Assembly (NCBI GenBank): GCA_002313925.1
Contig: DCAZ01000064.1
Span: 2,521 to 50,103 of the forward strand
Origin: Gemmatimonadales bacterium UBA1120
GTDB lineage: Bacteria > Gemmatimonadota > Gemmatimonadetes > Longimicrobiales > Gaopeijiaceae
Direction: 5' to 3'
Length of the DNA stretch: 47,583 nucleotides
Shown here: in pieces, positions 8,932-17,067 of the stretch
Layout of the letters: each line of letters starts with the position of its first letter
Position numbering within the stretch: the stretch's first letter is position 1
Notes under the pieces: model-generated
Databases searched by the model: none
What the model was told of the DNA's origin: nothing
Seen by the model: the letters and a program-made list of their open reading frames with translations, nothing else
Program-made: the position numbers and the translations under genes

Positions 8932-9699
8932 ATGCTTAACCCATCGTCAAAAAAGAAGCTGCTAGCAGTTTTGGTCCTTTGTTTTCTGGTCCAGTCGATC
9001 TTCGTGTACAGGGATGACGTGGATCTAGAACTCTCTATGGAGGCGATTGAAGGTCGTCAGATCTACCATGAGTCGGCCTGCCAAGTTTGTCACCAACTCT
9101 GGGGGCAGGGAGGCTTCCTTGGTCCTGATCTAACGAATGCTGCGAGCCGCGTCGACGAGACGCGGCTCGTCTCGCTTCTGACCGTTGGGAGTGGTCAGAT
9201 GCCAGCCTTCAATTTCAACTCACGACAGATTGATCAAATGAAGGCCTTTATGAATGAAATTGACCGCCCGGATATCGGGAGAGGTGAACTAAGGATGGGT
9301 GACCCCAGTACTGGTGTAAGTGTACAGGAGGCATTTGAATCCGCGATCATCGACCTTGTACTCCCAACCAACACGGCTGCGGGGTTTGAAACATTTCGAA
9401 CTGGGCTGTGCAAAGCGTGTCATTTTCCCTTTCAGACTTCGATTGTGGGAGCACCTGATCTTTCGACTACCGTTGAGAGGCTTAGTGAACGCGAGCTAGT
9501 TGATGTGCTTACCAGTGGTAAGCCAGAGACTGGCATGCCCCCACCAATTCCTGAACTCTCACCCTCACAGATCGATGATTTGATTGCTTATTTCTTCTGG
9601 CTAAACGGGCATAGGGGAGAGTTAGAAGATGACACGCATGCCAGGCAGGTGGATCGTAATGTGAATTGGAGATTGCTGCCTTGGTGGGAGTACAGGTAA
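8932..9699 (+). CDS. Dihaem c-type cytochrome, NorC-like, membrane-anchored
   Basis: A 255-residue membrane-anchored cytochrome with one N-terminal transmembrane segment (residues 8-26) and two periplasmic c-haem domains. Haem 1 is C50-x-x-C53-H54 (CQVCH) with M90 in SGQMPAF as likely sixth ligand; haem 2 is C160-x-x-C163-H164 (CKACH) with M202 in TGMPPP as likely sixth ligand. The first domain has the LWGQGGFLGPDL layout of NorC, the cytochrome subunit of nitric oxide reductase, but classical NorC has a single haem. It should pass electrons to the NorB-like protein encoded 50 bases downstream. Both genes lie in the same orientation with no terminator between them. Confidence 0.85.
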   Translation: MLNPSSKKKLLAVLVLCFLVQSIFVYRDDVDLELSMEAIEGRQIYHESACQVCHQLWGQGGFLGPDLTNAASRVDETRLVSLLTVGSGQMPAFNFNSRQIDQMKAFMNEIDRPDIGRGELRMGDPSTGVSVQEAFESAIIDLVLPTNTAAGFETFRTGLCKACHFPFQTSIVGAPDLSTTVERLSERELVDVLTSGKPETGMPPPIPELSPSQIDDLIAYFFWLNGHRGELEDDTHARQVDRNVNWRLLPWWEYR

Positions 9700-9749
9700 G
9701 TGAGAGTTATGTCACTAGTAATCATCTACTCGCTCCGCTCTTTGTTATC

Positions 9750-11204
9750 ATGAATCCTACCCTGGAGCGAGAGTTGGTACCCAATGAAACCAGCAGTCAC
9801 TTGCTTTCCTTTGCCCAGGGTCATCCGGTCCGGCAATTCGCCACAATCATGTTTATCAGGGGCGGTTTGATCGCAATTGCGGTTACGCTAGTTGGAGGAA
9901 TACTCGCCGCACTCTACTCGGTGCCTGCCCTAGCTCCGAGCTTTCAATCAGTTGGCCTCGACCTGCGCCAGCTTCGGCCTATTCACACAGCTTTCGCATC
10001 TGCCTGGATTTTCCTTGGGGGCGTCGCAGTCGTCCATCGTTGGCTGCAGGATCACGGTGGTGTCGTCACTTGGGGAGATCGTTGGCGGTTGCGAGTACAG
10101 GTGTTGTCATGGGCGGCCGCTGGAACTGGAATTCTTCTCACCCTTAGCCTAGGTGTGGGATCAGGCCGGGAATACGTCGGATTCCACCCAATTTTTAGCG
10201 CGCTGATACTGGTTGGCTGGCTCTGCTACCTATGGAATTTCTTTCGTATCTCTGGGCCAAACTTCTTTCAGCGGCCGGTATACATAACGATGTGGGGCGT
10301 GGGAATGTTGTTTTTTGTTGTCACGTTCGTAGAGCAGCATTTGTATCTGATACCGAGTTTTTTCGGGAATCCTGTGCAGGATCTCCAAGTGCAGTGGAAG
10401 GCAACAGGTACGCTAGTGGGAAGCTTTAATCTCTTTGTCTACGGCTCGGTCATTTATATCGGAGAACGCATCAGCCGCGATCCTAGCTATGGCCACTCGA
10501 AGATTGCATACGCTCTATTTGCAGTTGGTCTACTCAATTCGTTCACAAATTTCGCACACCACACGTACCATTTGCCTCAGGATCACTTGGTGAAGTGGAT
10601 ATCATTTGTTGTTTCGATGGCTGAAATCACGGTGTTGTGTAGAGCTGTTTACGACGTTTGGAGGCTCGTGAGCGTAGCTGAATCCGGCGAGTTCAGTGCG
10701 ACCCGAGATAGCTTTGCGGCATCAAAGTACTGGACGGTCTTCATTCTCTTTTCAGCAATCCTGATTTCGATCCCTCCTCTTAACGCGATAATACACGGGA
10801 CCTATGCGGTTACCGGACACGCGATGGGTGCCACCATCGGTATCGACAGCATGATTCTGCTGGGTGCGATTATCTGGATTTTGGGTGAGCACCTGCGTGC
10901 GAGAGAGGGGGATTTGGCTGCTGAGAGTTTTAACACAGCGGGAATGCGTAGGATTGTGCTTTGGCTGAACCTAAGTGTGGCAGCTTTGGTTGTGTGGCTC
11001 CATGTCTCAGGAGCCGTAACAGGAGTAACACGAGTGATACTCAGCCCGGGTGAAACGTACGTGCCTCCTGCATGGTTAGCAGGGTCAAATGGAGTCCTCT
11101 TTGCCGTTACTGGAGGTGTCGCCACAGTGTTTTTCGCTGCTCTCTTATGGCGACTCTGTCCGACTGCTTTCCGTTATTGGTGGGTCAGCGAAGAACGTGC
11201 TTAG
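9750..11204 (+). CDS. Divergent NorB-like haem-copper oxidoreductase subunit I
   Basis: A 484-residue multi-span inner-membrane protein (about 12 helices) of the haem-copper oxidase/NO reductase superfamily. RPIHT (H79) matches the low-spin haem ligand of helix II. FAHHTYH (H270, H271) matches the adjacent His pair of the metal-B site in helix VII. IHGTYAVTGHAMG (H349, H357) matches helix X. Two positions differ from cytochrome c-dependent NorB: the helix-VI histidine appears replaced within WKATGTLVG (residues 216-224) and the second helix-X His of GHGH appears to be M359. The usual NorB active-site glutamates are not visible in that helix. The frame is open back to a TTG at 9666 inside the cytochrome gene; ATG 9750 gives the normal N-terminus before the first helix. 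Function could be NO reduction or something else; no other oxidase subunits are adjacent. Confidence 0.75.
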   Translation: MNPTLERELVPNETSSHLLSFAQGHPVRQFATIMFIRGGLIAIAVTLVGGILAALYSVPALAPSFQSVGLDLRQLRPIHTAFASAWIFLGGVAVVHRWLQDHGGVVTWGDRWRLRVQVLSWAAAGTGILLTLSLGVGSGREYVGFHPIFSALILVGWLCYLWNFFRISGPNFFQRPVYITMWGVGMLFFVVTFVEQHLYLIPSFFGNPVQDLQVQWKATGTLVGSFNLFVYGSVIYIGERISRDPSYGHSKIAYALFAVGLLNSFTNFAHHTYHLPQDHLVKWISFVVSMAEITVLCRAVYDVWRLVSVAESGEFSATRDSFAASKYWTVFILFSAILISIPPLNAIIHGTYAVTGHAMGATIGIDSMILLGAIIWILGEHLRAREGDLAAESFNTAGMRRIVLWLNLSVAALVVWLHVSGAVTGVTRVILSPGETYVPPAWLAGSNGVLFAVTGGVATVFFAALLWRLCPTAFRYWWVSEERA

Positions 11205-11225
11205 TCGATATGAAAAGGGGTTTGA

Positions 11226-12998
11226 CTAGCGGAGATCAATTTTCGGAAGCAGCCGGAAAAGCCAAAAAATTGCTAGGGCTGCTGCTGCAGTGCAGAGAAG
11301 CGATAAAGTGTTATGTCCATACAGAGCGTAACCAGTCCCGAACAGTGCTCCATAGATTGCGATACAACCCAGGAACCATGCCAGAAATGCTGCAGTCGGA
11401 CTCGATCCGTTTGGTTCAGGTTCTAGGCCAAGGCCAGCCCCTCTCCAGCCTCCGCCCATCGGTCGGATGAGCTGGTGAAAGCTTTTCAAAGTCTCTGGAC
11501 TCGCTGGGGGTGTCAGTAGCGTCACGGTGACCCATCCGACGGATGTTAAAAGTACCCCGAAGACAAGCTGAAATGAGGGTTCCAGGGGCTCCAGGCCCAG
11601 TATGTTTGTGTGAACGAACTGGAAGTACACAGCGATGAGAAATGATATGATCATCGCAGAGATTTCACTCCAAGCATTAATGCGCCACCAGAACCATCGC
11701 AGAAGGAATACCAAGCCCGTTCCAGCTCCGATTTGGAGAAGAATTTGGAACGCCTGCAATGCGTTTTCGAGCCAAAGTGAAACGATTCCAGCAAGTATGA
11801 TTAGCCCAATTGTTGCGAGTCGAGCCAGCCGGAGGTAGTGGCGATCCTCTCGATCAGGTGAGATGAAACGACGATACCAGTCATCGATAATATAGGATGC
11901 TCCCCAGTTGAGATGAGTGCTAATTGTCGACATATACGCTGCTGCCAGAGAAGCCACGACGAGCCCTAGAAGTCCGGATGGCAAGAAAACCAGCATTGCA
12001 GGATATGCTAAGTCATGTCGCACGATAGAAGGGTCGACTGTCGGGAAAGCTGCCTGGATAGAATCGAGTGTCGGATAAACGATCAGGGAAGCGAGGGCCA
12101 CAATGATCCACGGCCATGGTCGCAGGGCGTAGTGGGCTAGGTTAAACCAGAGAGTAGCCTTAAGGGCATGAGATTCATCCTTCGCCGCAAGCATCCGCTG
12201 TGCTATATAGCCGCCGCCTCCGGGTTCGGCACCAGGGTACCAGGTGCTCCACCATTGGACTGCTATTGGGATGATAAAGATCGCAGCGGCGCTGTGCAGG
12301 TCTGTGAAGTCAGGGAGTAGTGCAAGTTTGCCCTCTAGTGCGGGGTTAGTGAATAGACCGTTTAGTCCACCCACGGCAGGTTGTTGTACTGCATAGTAGG
12401 CAGCCGCAAGCGATCCAGTCATTGCAACGATAAATAGGAGTAGGTCGGTGACCACAACTCCCCAAAGCCCAGATGTAGCTGAGTATAGGGCTGTTACAGT
12501 TCCTGCAATCAGTATGACCTCATACTTGGATACACCCAAAACAACGCCGCCGATCTTGATCGCGGCGAGAGTCACTGTCGCCATGATCATCACATTGAAG
12601 AAAATTCCCAGGTACAGAGCGCGGAAGCCACGCAGAAAAGCTGCCGGACGTCCGGAGTAACGGAGTTCGTAGAAACCCACATCCGTAAGGATATTTGATC
12701 GGCGCCAGAGTTGTGCATAGAAGAACACTGTACACATCCCACTGATTCCCATCGCCCACCAGATCCAGTTCTCACTGACACCTCCTGTTCGTACTAGATC
12801 TGTTACTAAGTTTGGAGTGTCAGTGGAAAAAGTAGTTGCGACCATGGATGTGCCGAGAAGCCACCAGGGCATAGAGCGTCCGCCAAGGAAAAACTCGTCG
12901 GTCTGGCGGCCTGCGCGACGCGCAAAGTATAGACCCGTCACAAGTGTTACAGCGATGTATAGGCAGACGACAATCCAATCCAACTGGGTCAACTGCAT
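11226..12998 (-). CDS. Sodium:solute symporter (SSS/PutP-SGLT family)
   Basis: A 590-residue inner-membrane sodium symporter with about 13-14 hydrophobic helices. Family marks are the DEFFLGGRSMPWW segment after the first helix, the following ATTFSTDTP stretch, and the long IWAMG-type third helix. The last quarter adds two further helices after a linker rich in Gly and Pro (PMGGGWRG), also common in long SSS members. Members move sugars, proline, vitamins or organic acids with Na+; the substrate is not readable. The start codon is the ATG at 12998. It is the third gene of a minus-strand run after an exported dienelactone hydrolase and a nucleotidyltransferase, 32 bases from the latter, and converges on the NorB-like gene with 21 bases between the stops. 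Confidence 0.88.
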   Translation of the reverse strand: MQLTQLDWIVVCLYIAVTLVTGLYFARRAGRQTDEFFLGGRSMPWWLLGTSMVATTFSTDTPNLVTDLVRTGGVSENWIWWAMGISGMCTVFFYAQLWRRSNILTDVGFYELRYSGRPAAFLRGFRALYLGIFFNVMIMATVTLAAIKIGGVVLGVSKYEVILIAGTVTALYSATSGLWGVVVTDLLLFIVAMTGSLAAAYYAVQQPAVGGLNGLFTNPALEGKLALLPDFTDLHSAAAIFIIPIAVQWWSTWYPGAEPGGGGYIAQRMLAAKDESHALKATLWFNLAHYALRPWPWIIVALASLIVYPTLDSIQAAFPTVDPSIVRHDLAYPAMLVFLPSGLLGLVVASLAAAYMSTISTHLNWGASYIIDDWYRRFISPDREDRHYLRLARLATIGLIILAGIVSLWLENALQAFQILLQIGAGTGLVFLLRWFWWRINAWSEISAMIISFLIAVYFQFVHTNILGLEPLEPSFQLVFGVLLTSVGWVTVTLLTPPASPETLKSFHQLIRPMGGGWRGAGLGLEPEPNGSSPTAAFLAWFLGCIAIYGALFGTGYALYGHNTLSLLCTAAAALAIFWLFRLLPKIDLR

Positions 12999-13030
12999 GT
13001 ACTAGACGCCCCCATATCTTGTAGGGTGCA

Positions 13031-13954
13031 CTATGTAACTAGTGGAGCAAAGCCGTCCGCAAGTGGCCGATGATAGACACCTTTATCAATTTGTTTCAGT
13101 AGCATGGTCTGGGCTTGGTCTTTATCCGAGGCGTGGGTTACTCCAAACCACTTATCCTCTGCATGAAGCACACGCATAGAGGTTGAGCCAACTTGAATCT
13201 GTCCGTTCACTGCAGTGGATAGGAGAAACTCCTGCAATGTGTCGGAGGCGTGGTATTCAAGGAAGTTGTGGAACTGTGTTCGCATATGGTCGATTGTTGA
13301 TTGGGTGAATCCCCACAAATTCATCGATACGATAGAATCTCCTGAAAGCTCTACATGGTGTCCGTCCAGGCTTTGCCCAGTGATACACCCGTTAACGAGG
13401 CGCACATCCTGAGTTTCATCAACATGAGATAAAAGGCTGTTTTTTTTCAGTACACAGACACCTCGGGAGACACTTCCGCTCCCGGAGAGCGTATCTGCGA
13501 GTGTATATCCGACTAGTGCTCCATCTGAGGCTCGTTGGTCGGAAGACAGATGAGAGTGGAGTGTCGCGAAAGCGCCCGGTCCATAAAGGTCGTCAGCGTT
13601 ACAAACTGCAAAGGGTCCGTCAGTAAAGTCAGCCGCACACAGCACGGCGTGACCCGTCCCCCAAGGTCGGACTCTGTCAGGAGGGGCGTGAAATCCTTCT
13701 GGAAGCTGGTCTAAGCTCTGTTGTACATAGTCTATCGGCAAAGCCCCCTCAACGATTGCGGATAGGTGAGCCCTGATATCGTCCTCAATCTCAGAGCGCG
13801 TAACCATAATGATGCGGCTGAATCCGGCTCGGGCAGCGTCATAGATGTTGTAGTCCATGATAGCCTCACCATCAGGCCCCAGTGGGTCTAGTTGCTTCAG
13901 TCCTCCGTAGCGGGTTGAGAGGCCTGCAGCAAGCACCACAAGCGGTAAGCTCAT
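13031..13954 (-). CDS. Sugar-type nucleotidyltransferase
   Basis: A 307-residue cytosolic protein of the nucleotidyltransferase (GT-A-like Rossmann) fold. The N-terminal signature LAAGLSTRYGGLKQL is the GxGTRxxxxxPK-type nucleotide-binding loop, with Lys in the LKQ position. PWGTGHAVLCA and AVCNADDLYG give the base-contacting and metal-binding Asp motifs. The family is widespread in environmental Bacteroidota and Gemmatimonadota and is annotated only as nucleotidyltransferase. It presumably makes an NDP-sugar from a sugar phosphate. Its ATG overlaps the TGA of the upstream dienelactone hydrolase gene (ATGA), so the two are translationally coupled. A role with the GALK2-type kinase at 6636 is possible but unproven. 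Confidence 0.82.
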   Translation of the reverse strand: MSLPLVVLAAGLSTRYGGLKQLDPLGPDGEAIMDYNIYDAARAGFSRIIMVTRSEIEDDIRAHLSAIVEGALPIDYVQQSLDQLPEGFHAPPDRVRPWGTGHAVLCAADFTDGPFAVCNADDLYGPGAFATLHSHLSSDQRASDGALVGYTLADTLSGSGSVSRGVCVLKKNSLLSHVDETQDVRLVNGCITGQSLDGHHVELSGDSIVSMNLWGFTQSTIDHMRTQFHNFLEYHASDTLQEFLLSTAVNGQIQVGSTSMRVLHAEDKWFGVTHASDKDQAQTMLLKQIDKGVYHRPLADGFAPLVT

Positions 13955-14784
13955 GAGCCGAGCTGTGCTTTGAAAAAGTCGACTGTCAGTGGCCAGGCCT
14001 GCTCAGTGGCGCTCTTGTTCGCTCCTTCTTGTCCAGATTGAGCACGAAGGAATCCGTGTCCTGCACCTTCGAAAATATGAGCTTTGAAGTTTCGCCCTCC
14101 GCTCGACATCGCTTGTTCCGCTCGTGGTATAGTAGAGTTCACGCGATTGTCATTGCCTCCATAAAGGCCAAGCACTGGTGCTTGGATCTGGTCAAAGCCT
14201 CCCTCGGGCGAAGTGCCGTAGTACACGACAGCAGCATCCAAGTCAGCGTAGTCCACCGCAAAGCCGAAGCTTGTGCTTCCACCCCAGCAGTATCCCACTG
14301 CGCCCACTTGATCACCAGCAGAGGGGAGCGCGGTAGCGTAGGCTGCCATTGCTCGGAGTCGTCGGTTGACGTCAAGTGGATCAAGTGTACGAATTACTGC
14401 TACCGAAGCCTGTCTATCCATTGACTCCGATCCTCCACCGTTCGGCCCTGATCCAGATAGTAGATCCGGCGCAACAGCTATGAAACCTTCAGCTGCAAGT
14501 TGGTCGGCAACCGACCTGATCCAATCTGTCAGGCCATAGATTTCGTGGATTACAATGACCACTGGAGCTTGGTCGCCGCGCTCAGGATAGGTGATCCAAG
14601 CCCTTACCATGTCCCCTCCTCCCGCATCATAAGTAGCCCACTCACCATGCCTTGGAGATGAGTTTAGCCTTGCAAGGGCGCCATCTTCATCTGGTGGAAG
14701 GGACTGCGCTGCAACTGTACCACAGAGACTTGTGGCGATTGCCACACCTGTAATTATCGTGAGTTGCCTGAGGCTCAAAATCAT
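13951..14784 (-). CDS. Exported dienelactone hydrolase family protein
   Basis: A 277-residue alpha/beta hydrolase of the dienelactone hydrolase family with an N-terminal signal peptide (about residues 1-26, ending GTVAAQ). The nucleophile elbow is GYCWGGS with Cys as nucleophile, the acid is probably Asp in GNDNRV and the base is His in GAGHGFL, matching the Cys-Asp-His triad of the family. The usual enzymes are cytosolic and act in chloroaromatic degradation. The exported form here may act on periplasmic lactones or esters; that is inference. It is the first gene of the minus-strand run and overlaps the nucleotidyltransferase start by four bases. Confidence 0.87.
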   Translation of the reverse strand: MILSLRQLTIITGVAIATSLCGTVAAQSLPPDEDGALARLNSSPRHGEWATYDAGGGDMVRAWITYPERGDQAPVVIVIHEIYGLTDWIRSVADQLAAEGFIAVAPDLLSGSGPNGGGSESMDRQASVAVIRTLDPLDVNRRLRAMAAYATALPSAGDQVGAVGYCWGGSTSFGFAVDYADLDAAVVYYGTSPEGGFDQIQAPVLGLYGGNDNRVNSTIPRAEQAMSSGGRNFKAHIFEGAGHGFLRAQSGQEGANKSATEQAWPLTVDFFKAQLGS

Positions 14785-15044
14785 GATGGACTCCTTCGTG
14801 GCTTAGGTCCTCGTATGATGACCCGCTAATCTCGTGATTCGGCGCCGTACTGCCTTAACAGCCCAACGACTGCAGGTTAATCAGTGTACAAAGATGAAGA
14901 CGAGCAGGTGCATACGCGAGCACCCAAGACTGTTCCATAGCTCTGAGACTCTTGGGTACTTGTGAGCTCTTCAGGCACCAGTCGAATATCGAATATGGAA
15001 TTTCGTTATCCAACGTATTAGCACCCATGTCTCAGAGTGAAAGA
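14785..15044. other. Non-coding stretch with one inverted repeat
   Basis: No convincing gene is visible between the dienelactone hydrolase start and the terminator hairpin at 15045. ACCCAAGA at 14922-14929 is an exact inverted match to TCTTGGGT at 14950-14957 with a 20-base loop, and GGTGC (14907-14911) could alternatively pair with GCACC (14920-14924). The stretch also holds the upstream region of the minus-strand dienelactone hydrolase gene, where I see no confident promoter. Confidence 0.4.
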
Positions 15045-15076
15045 AACCCCCACCCTAATTGTTTGGGGTGGGGGTT
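15036..15076 (-). terminator. Strong hairpin terminator for the orphan minus-strand gene
   Basis: An exact 11-base-pair stem (15045-15055 with 15066-15076, GC-rich CCCCCACCC type) encloses a 10-base loop. Reading on the minus strand, the right arm is followed by a T-rich tail (TTTCTTTC), as expected for an intrinsic terminator. It lies 41 bases after the stop of the minus-strand gene at 15117-15536. Confidence 0.72.
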
Positions 15077-15086
15077 AAGAAATGGC

Positions 15087-15112
15087 TACAGGTGACTCCA
15101 GGGCCACCTGTA
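15087..15112. repeat. Second inverted repeat beside the terminator
   Basis: TACAGGTG at 15087-15094 pairs exactly with CACCTGTA at 15105-15112 across a 10-base loop. It lies between the stop codon at 15117 and the larger hairpin at 15045-15076, so the minus-strand transcript would end in two consecutive hairpins. Confidence 0.55.
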
Positions 15113-15116
15113 ATAA

Positions 15117-15536
15117 TCAGGCAGATTCAATGTCGTAACAGATGCGCCAGTCACTCATGTTTTCAGGATCGCCTATACCCTCATCTGTTGGCTGATGACG
15201 GCCGAGCCACTCAGAGTGATCTCCCGTGAATGATTTGGAATAGTTCTCCAAGTGATCATTAGCGGTCATTGTATCCAGTTCAACCCCGGATAACTCAACC
15301 GTAAGTGAATCTCCTGCGTAACCCTCAAAAAGTATCTTGTCGATCTTATCGACCTTATTCCTTTTCGGATGATCAGAAATTGACCAATAGCCCTGCTCAG
15401 GGAATTCTAGCTCGTGACTTACCCCCTGAGTCGTAACTTTAGACTGAAAGCGGAACTCCCCCTCATCATCCCATGCCGCCTCTTTGTTGTCCTTAATTTG
15501 AATCCAGCGCAGGACGACTCGAATTCTCTCCGACAT
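15117..15536 (-). CDS. Hypothetical protein, 139 residues, acidic
   Basis: I do not recognise this protein. It has no signal peptide or membrane segment. The N-terminal 80 residues alternate short hydrophobic and charged segments (VVLRWIQIKD, FRFQSKVTT, GYWSISDHP), suggesting an all-beta domain. The C-terminal 50 residues are acidic and polar and end WRICYDIESA. A good ribosome-binding site (AGGAG, four to five bases before the ATG) and a strong terminator after the stop support a real, singly transcribed gene. It stands alone between intergenic stretches on both sides and is divergent from the M24 peptidase gene. Confidence 0.6.
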   Translation of the reverse strand: MSERIRVVLRWIQIKDNKEAAWDDEGEFRFQSKVTTQGVSHELEFPEQGYWSISDHPKRNKVDKIDKILFEGYAGDSLTVELSGVELDTMTANDHLENYSKSFTGDHSEWLGRHQPTDEGIGDPENMSDWRICYDIESA

Positions 15537-15676
15537 TCTTACTCCTGTTTTCGTTCTAACCCTTTTGTAGAGGCGACAAATAGAGCCGTTGTGTGCTTCG
15601 GGTCAAGTGCAGATTCCACCTGAGGTCCCTAGGCCTGCTCGCCAAGGACATCTTTCTGGAAAGGCTATACGGTGTC

Positions 15677-15727
15677 GGGCCTGTAACCGGTTTCCTATGT
15701 CCTGACCTAAAACCAGATTACAGGCTC
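15677..15727 (+). promoter_or_regulatory. Structured 5' leader of the M24 peptidase gene
   Basis: GCCTGTAA (15679-15686) pairs exactly with TTACAGGC (15718-15725), extended by a GU and a GC pair. Inside it GGTTT (15689-15693) pairs with AAACC (15710-15714), giving a two-storey hairpin of about 15 pairs with a 16-base terminal loop. It ends about 17 bases before the ribosome-binding site of the gene at 15754. I do not recognise a known riboswitch class. Confidence 0.4.
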
Positions 15728-15753
15728 CATCCCAAACAGAATTTGGAGAAACC

Positions 15754-17064
15754 ATGAGCCGCTGGAACTCCCATATCTTGAAGGCACTGCTGATCGCCCT
15801 GTTAGTAGCTCAGCCCGGAGCAGGACAGGAGGCTCGAGCACGCTGGGAGAGGATGTGTCAGATCCGAGCTGAGAAATTTGATCTCGTGCTTCCCAAGGCG
15901 ATGCGCGATAACCAGCTCGATATGTGGATCATCGTAATGAGAGAAGGACTGCTTGACCCAATGTGGGATGCACTCGGTAGGGGGTATGTGGGTGATTGGG
16001 CTTATTACGTGTTTACAGCTCAAGGAGCACGAGTTGAACGTTCAGCCCTTGGGGTTGGGGGTTACATGCTAGAACAGTGCGGCGTCTACGACTATTTCGG
16101 GAGTGCAGGGGAGCTAACCGATTTCGTTGCTGAGCGAAATCCCGACCGTATTGGTGTGAACATCGCTGAATCAATCGGGGGAGCAGATGGGCTTTCTCAC
16201 ACATCTTATCTGCACTTGAAAGAGAGACTGGGGCCCTACGGTGACCGTCTTGTTTCCGCAGAGCGTTTCGTCTCGGATTTTCGAGCTACTAGGGTAGCTA
16301 GCGAGATCTCGGCTTTTGCTGAAGCAGGTGAGTTCTCGCGAGAGATTGCCGAGCGCGCCCTATCGAACCAGGTCATAACACCTAGTGTGACTACGCTTGA
16401 GGATGTCGCGTGGTGGATTCAGGACCAACTCCTAGAAAGAGGCTTAGAGTCTTCATTTGATATGCCCTCCGTGTACATCACAGGTCCAGAAGGGATAGTA
16501 GCAACATCATCTGATCGAATTATCCAGAGAGGCGACCTTCTCATGATCGATTGGGGTGTGGGGTTCCTCGATTTCTACACAGATATGAAGCGCATTGCCT
16601 ATGTATTGCATGAAGGCGAGACAAAGGCGCCAGTGGGAATCCAAAATGCATTTGATCAAGCACTCAAAGTGCGTGATGTGATGAAATCAACGATCAAACC
16701 CGCTAACACTGCTCAACAGGCGTTGGACGTAACGTGGGAGGCGATCGAAGCTGCCGGCTTTAATCGGATTGAATTCAATCAGCCGTCTACTGACCCGGCG
16801 ATAACAGATGTTGTGCTTGGACCTCACTCAGTAGGTAACTGGGGACACGGTTTTGGTCCGTCACTCGCGTTCTTCAATCCCACCAGATTGACCTATGAGT
16901 TGAGGCCGGGAACCTTGATTTCCGTAGAACTATTTGCGTACACATCTAATCCAGAGTGGGGTGGGGCAAAGGTGCGCATTCCACTTGAGGATGACGCAGT
17001 GGTGACCGAACGGGGAATCGAGTGGTTGTATCCTGTTAACAATCGCATCCTTCTTATCAAGTGA
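15754..17064 (+). CDS. Exported M24-family metallopeptidase
   Basis: A 436-residue peptidase of the M24 (methionine aminopeptidase/Xaa-Pro peptidase, pita-bread) family with a signal peptide (about residues 1-24, ending GAGQ). The C-terminal catalytic domain shows D266 in MIDWG, D277 in YTDMK, H365 in WGHGFGP and E392 in SVELF. The fifth ligand is normally the Glu of a VRIE motif; here the segment reads KVRIPLEDD, so the nearest Glu (E412) lies two residues later. The N-terminal half is the creatinase-like domain. ATG 15754 follows GGAGAA at good spacing. Periplasmic prolidase-like enzymes of this sort probably act on imported peptides; the true substrate is unknown. The HAD gene starts three bases after its stop. 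Confidence 0.84.
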   Translation: MSRWNSHILKALLIALLVAQPGAGQEARARWERMCQIRAEKFDLVLPKAMRDNQLDMWIIVMREGLLDPMWDALGRGYVGDWAYYVFTAQGARVERSALGVGGYMLEQCGVYDYFGSAGELTDFVAERNPDRIGVNIAESIGGADGLSHTSYLHLKERLGPYGDRLVSAERFVSDFRATRVASEISAFAEAGEFSREIAERALSNQVITPSVTTLEDVAWWIQDQLLERGLESSFDMPSVYITGPEGIVATSSDRIIQRGDLLMIDWGVGFLDFYTDMKRIAYVLHEGETKAPVGIQNAFDQALKVRDVMKSTIKPANTAQQALDVTWEAIEAAGFNRIEFNQPSTDPAITDVVLGPHSVGNWGHGFGPSLAFFNPTRLTYELRPGTLISVELFAYTSNPEWGGAKVRIPLEDDAVVTERGIEWLYPVNNRILLIK

Positions 17065-17067
17065 TGT

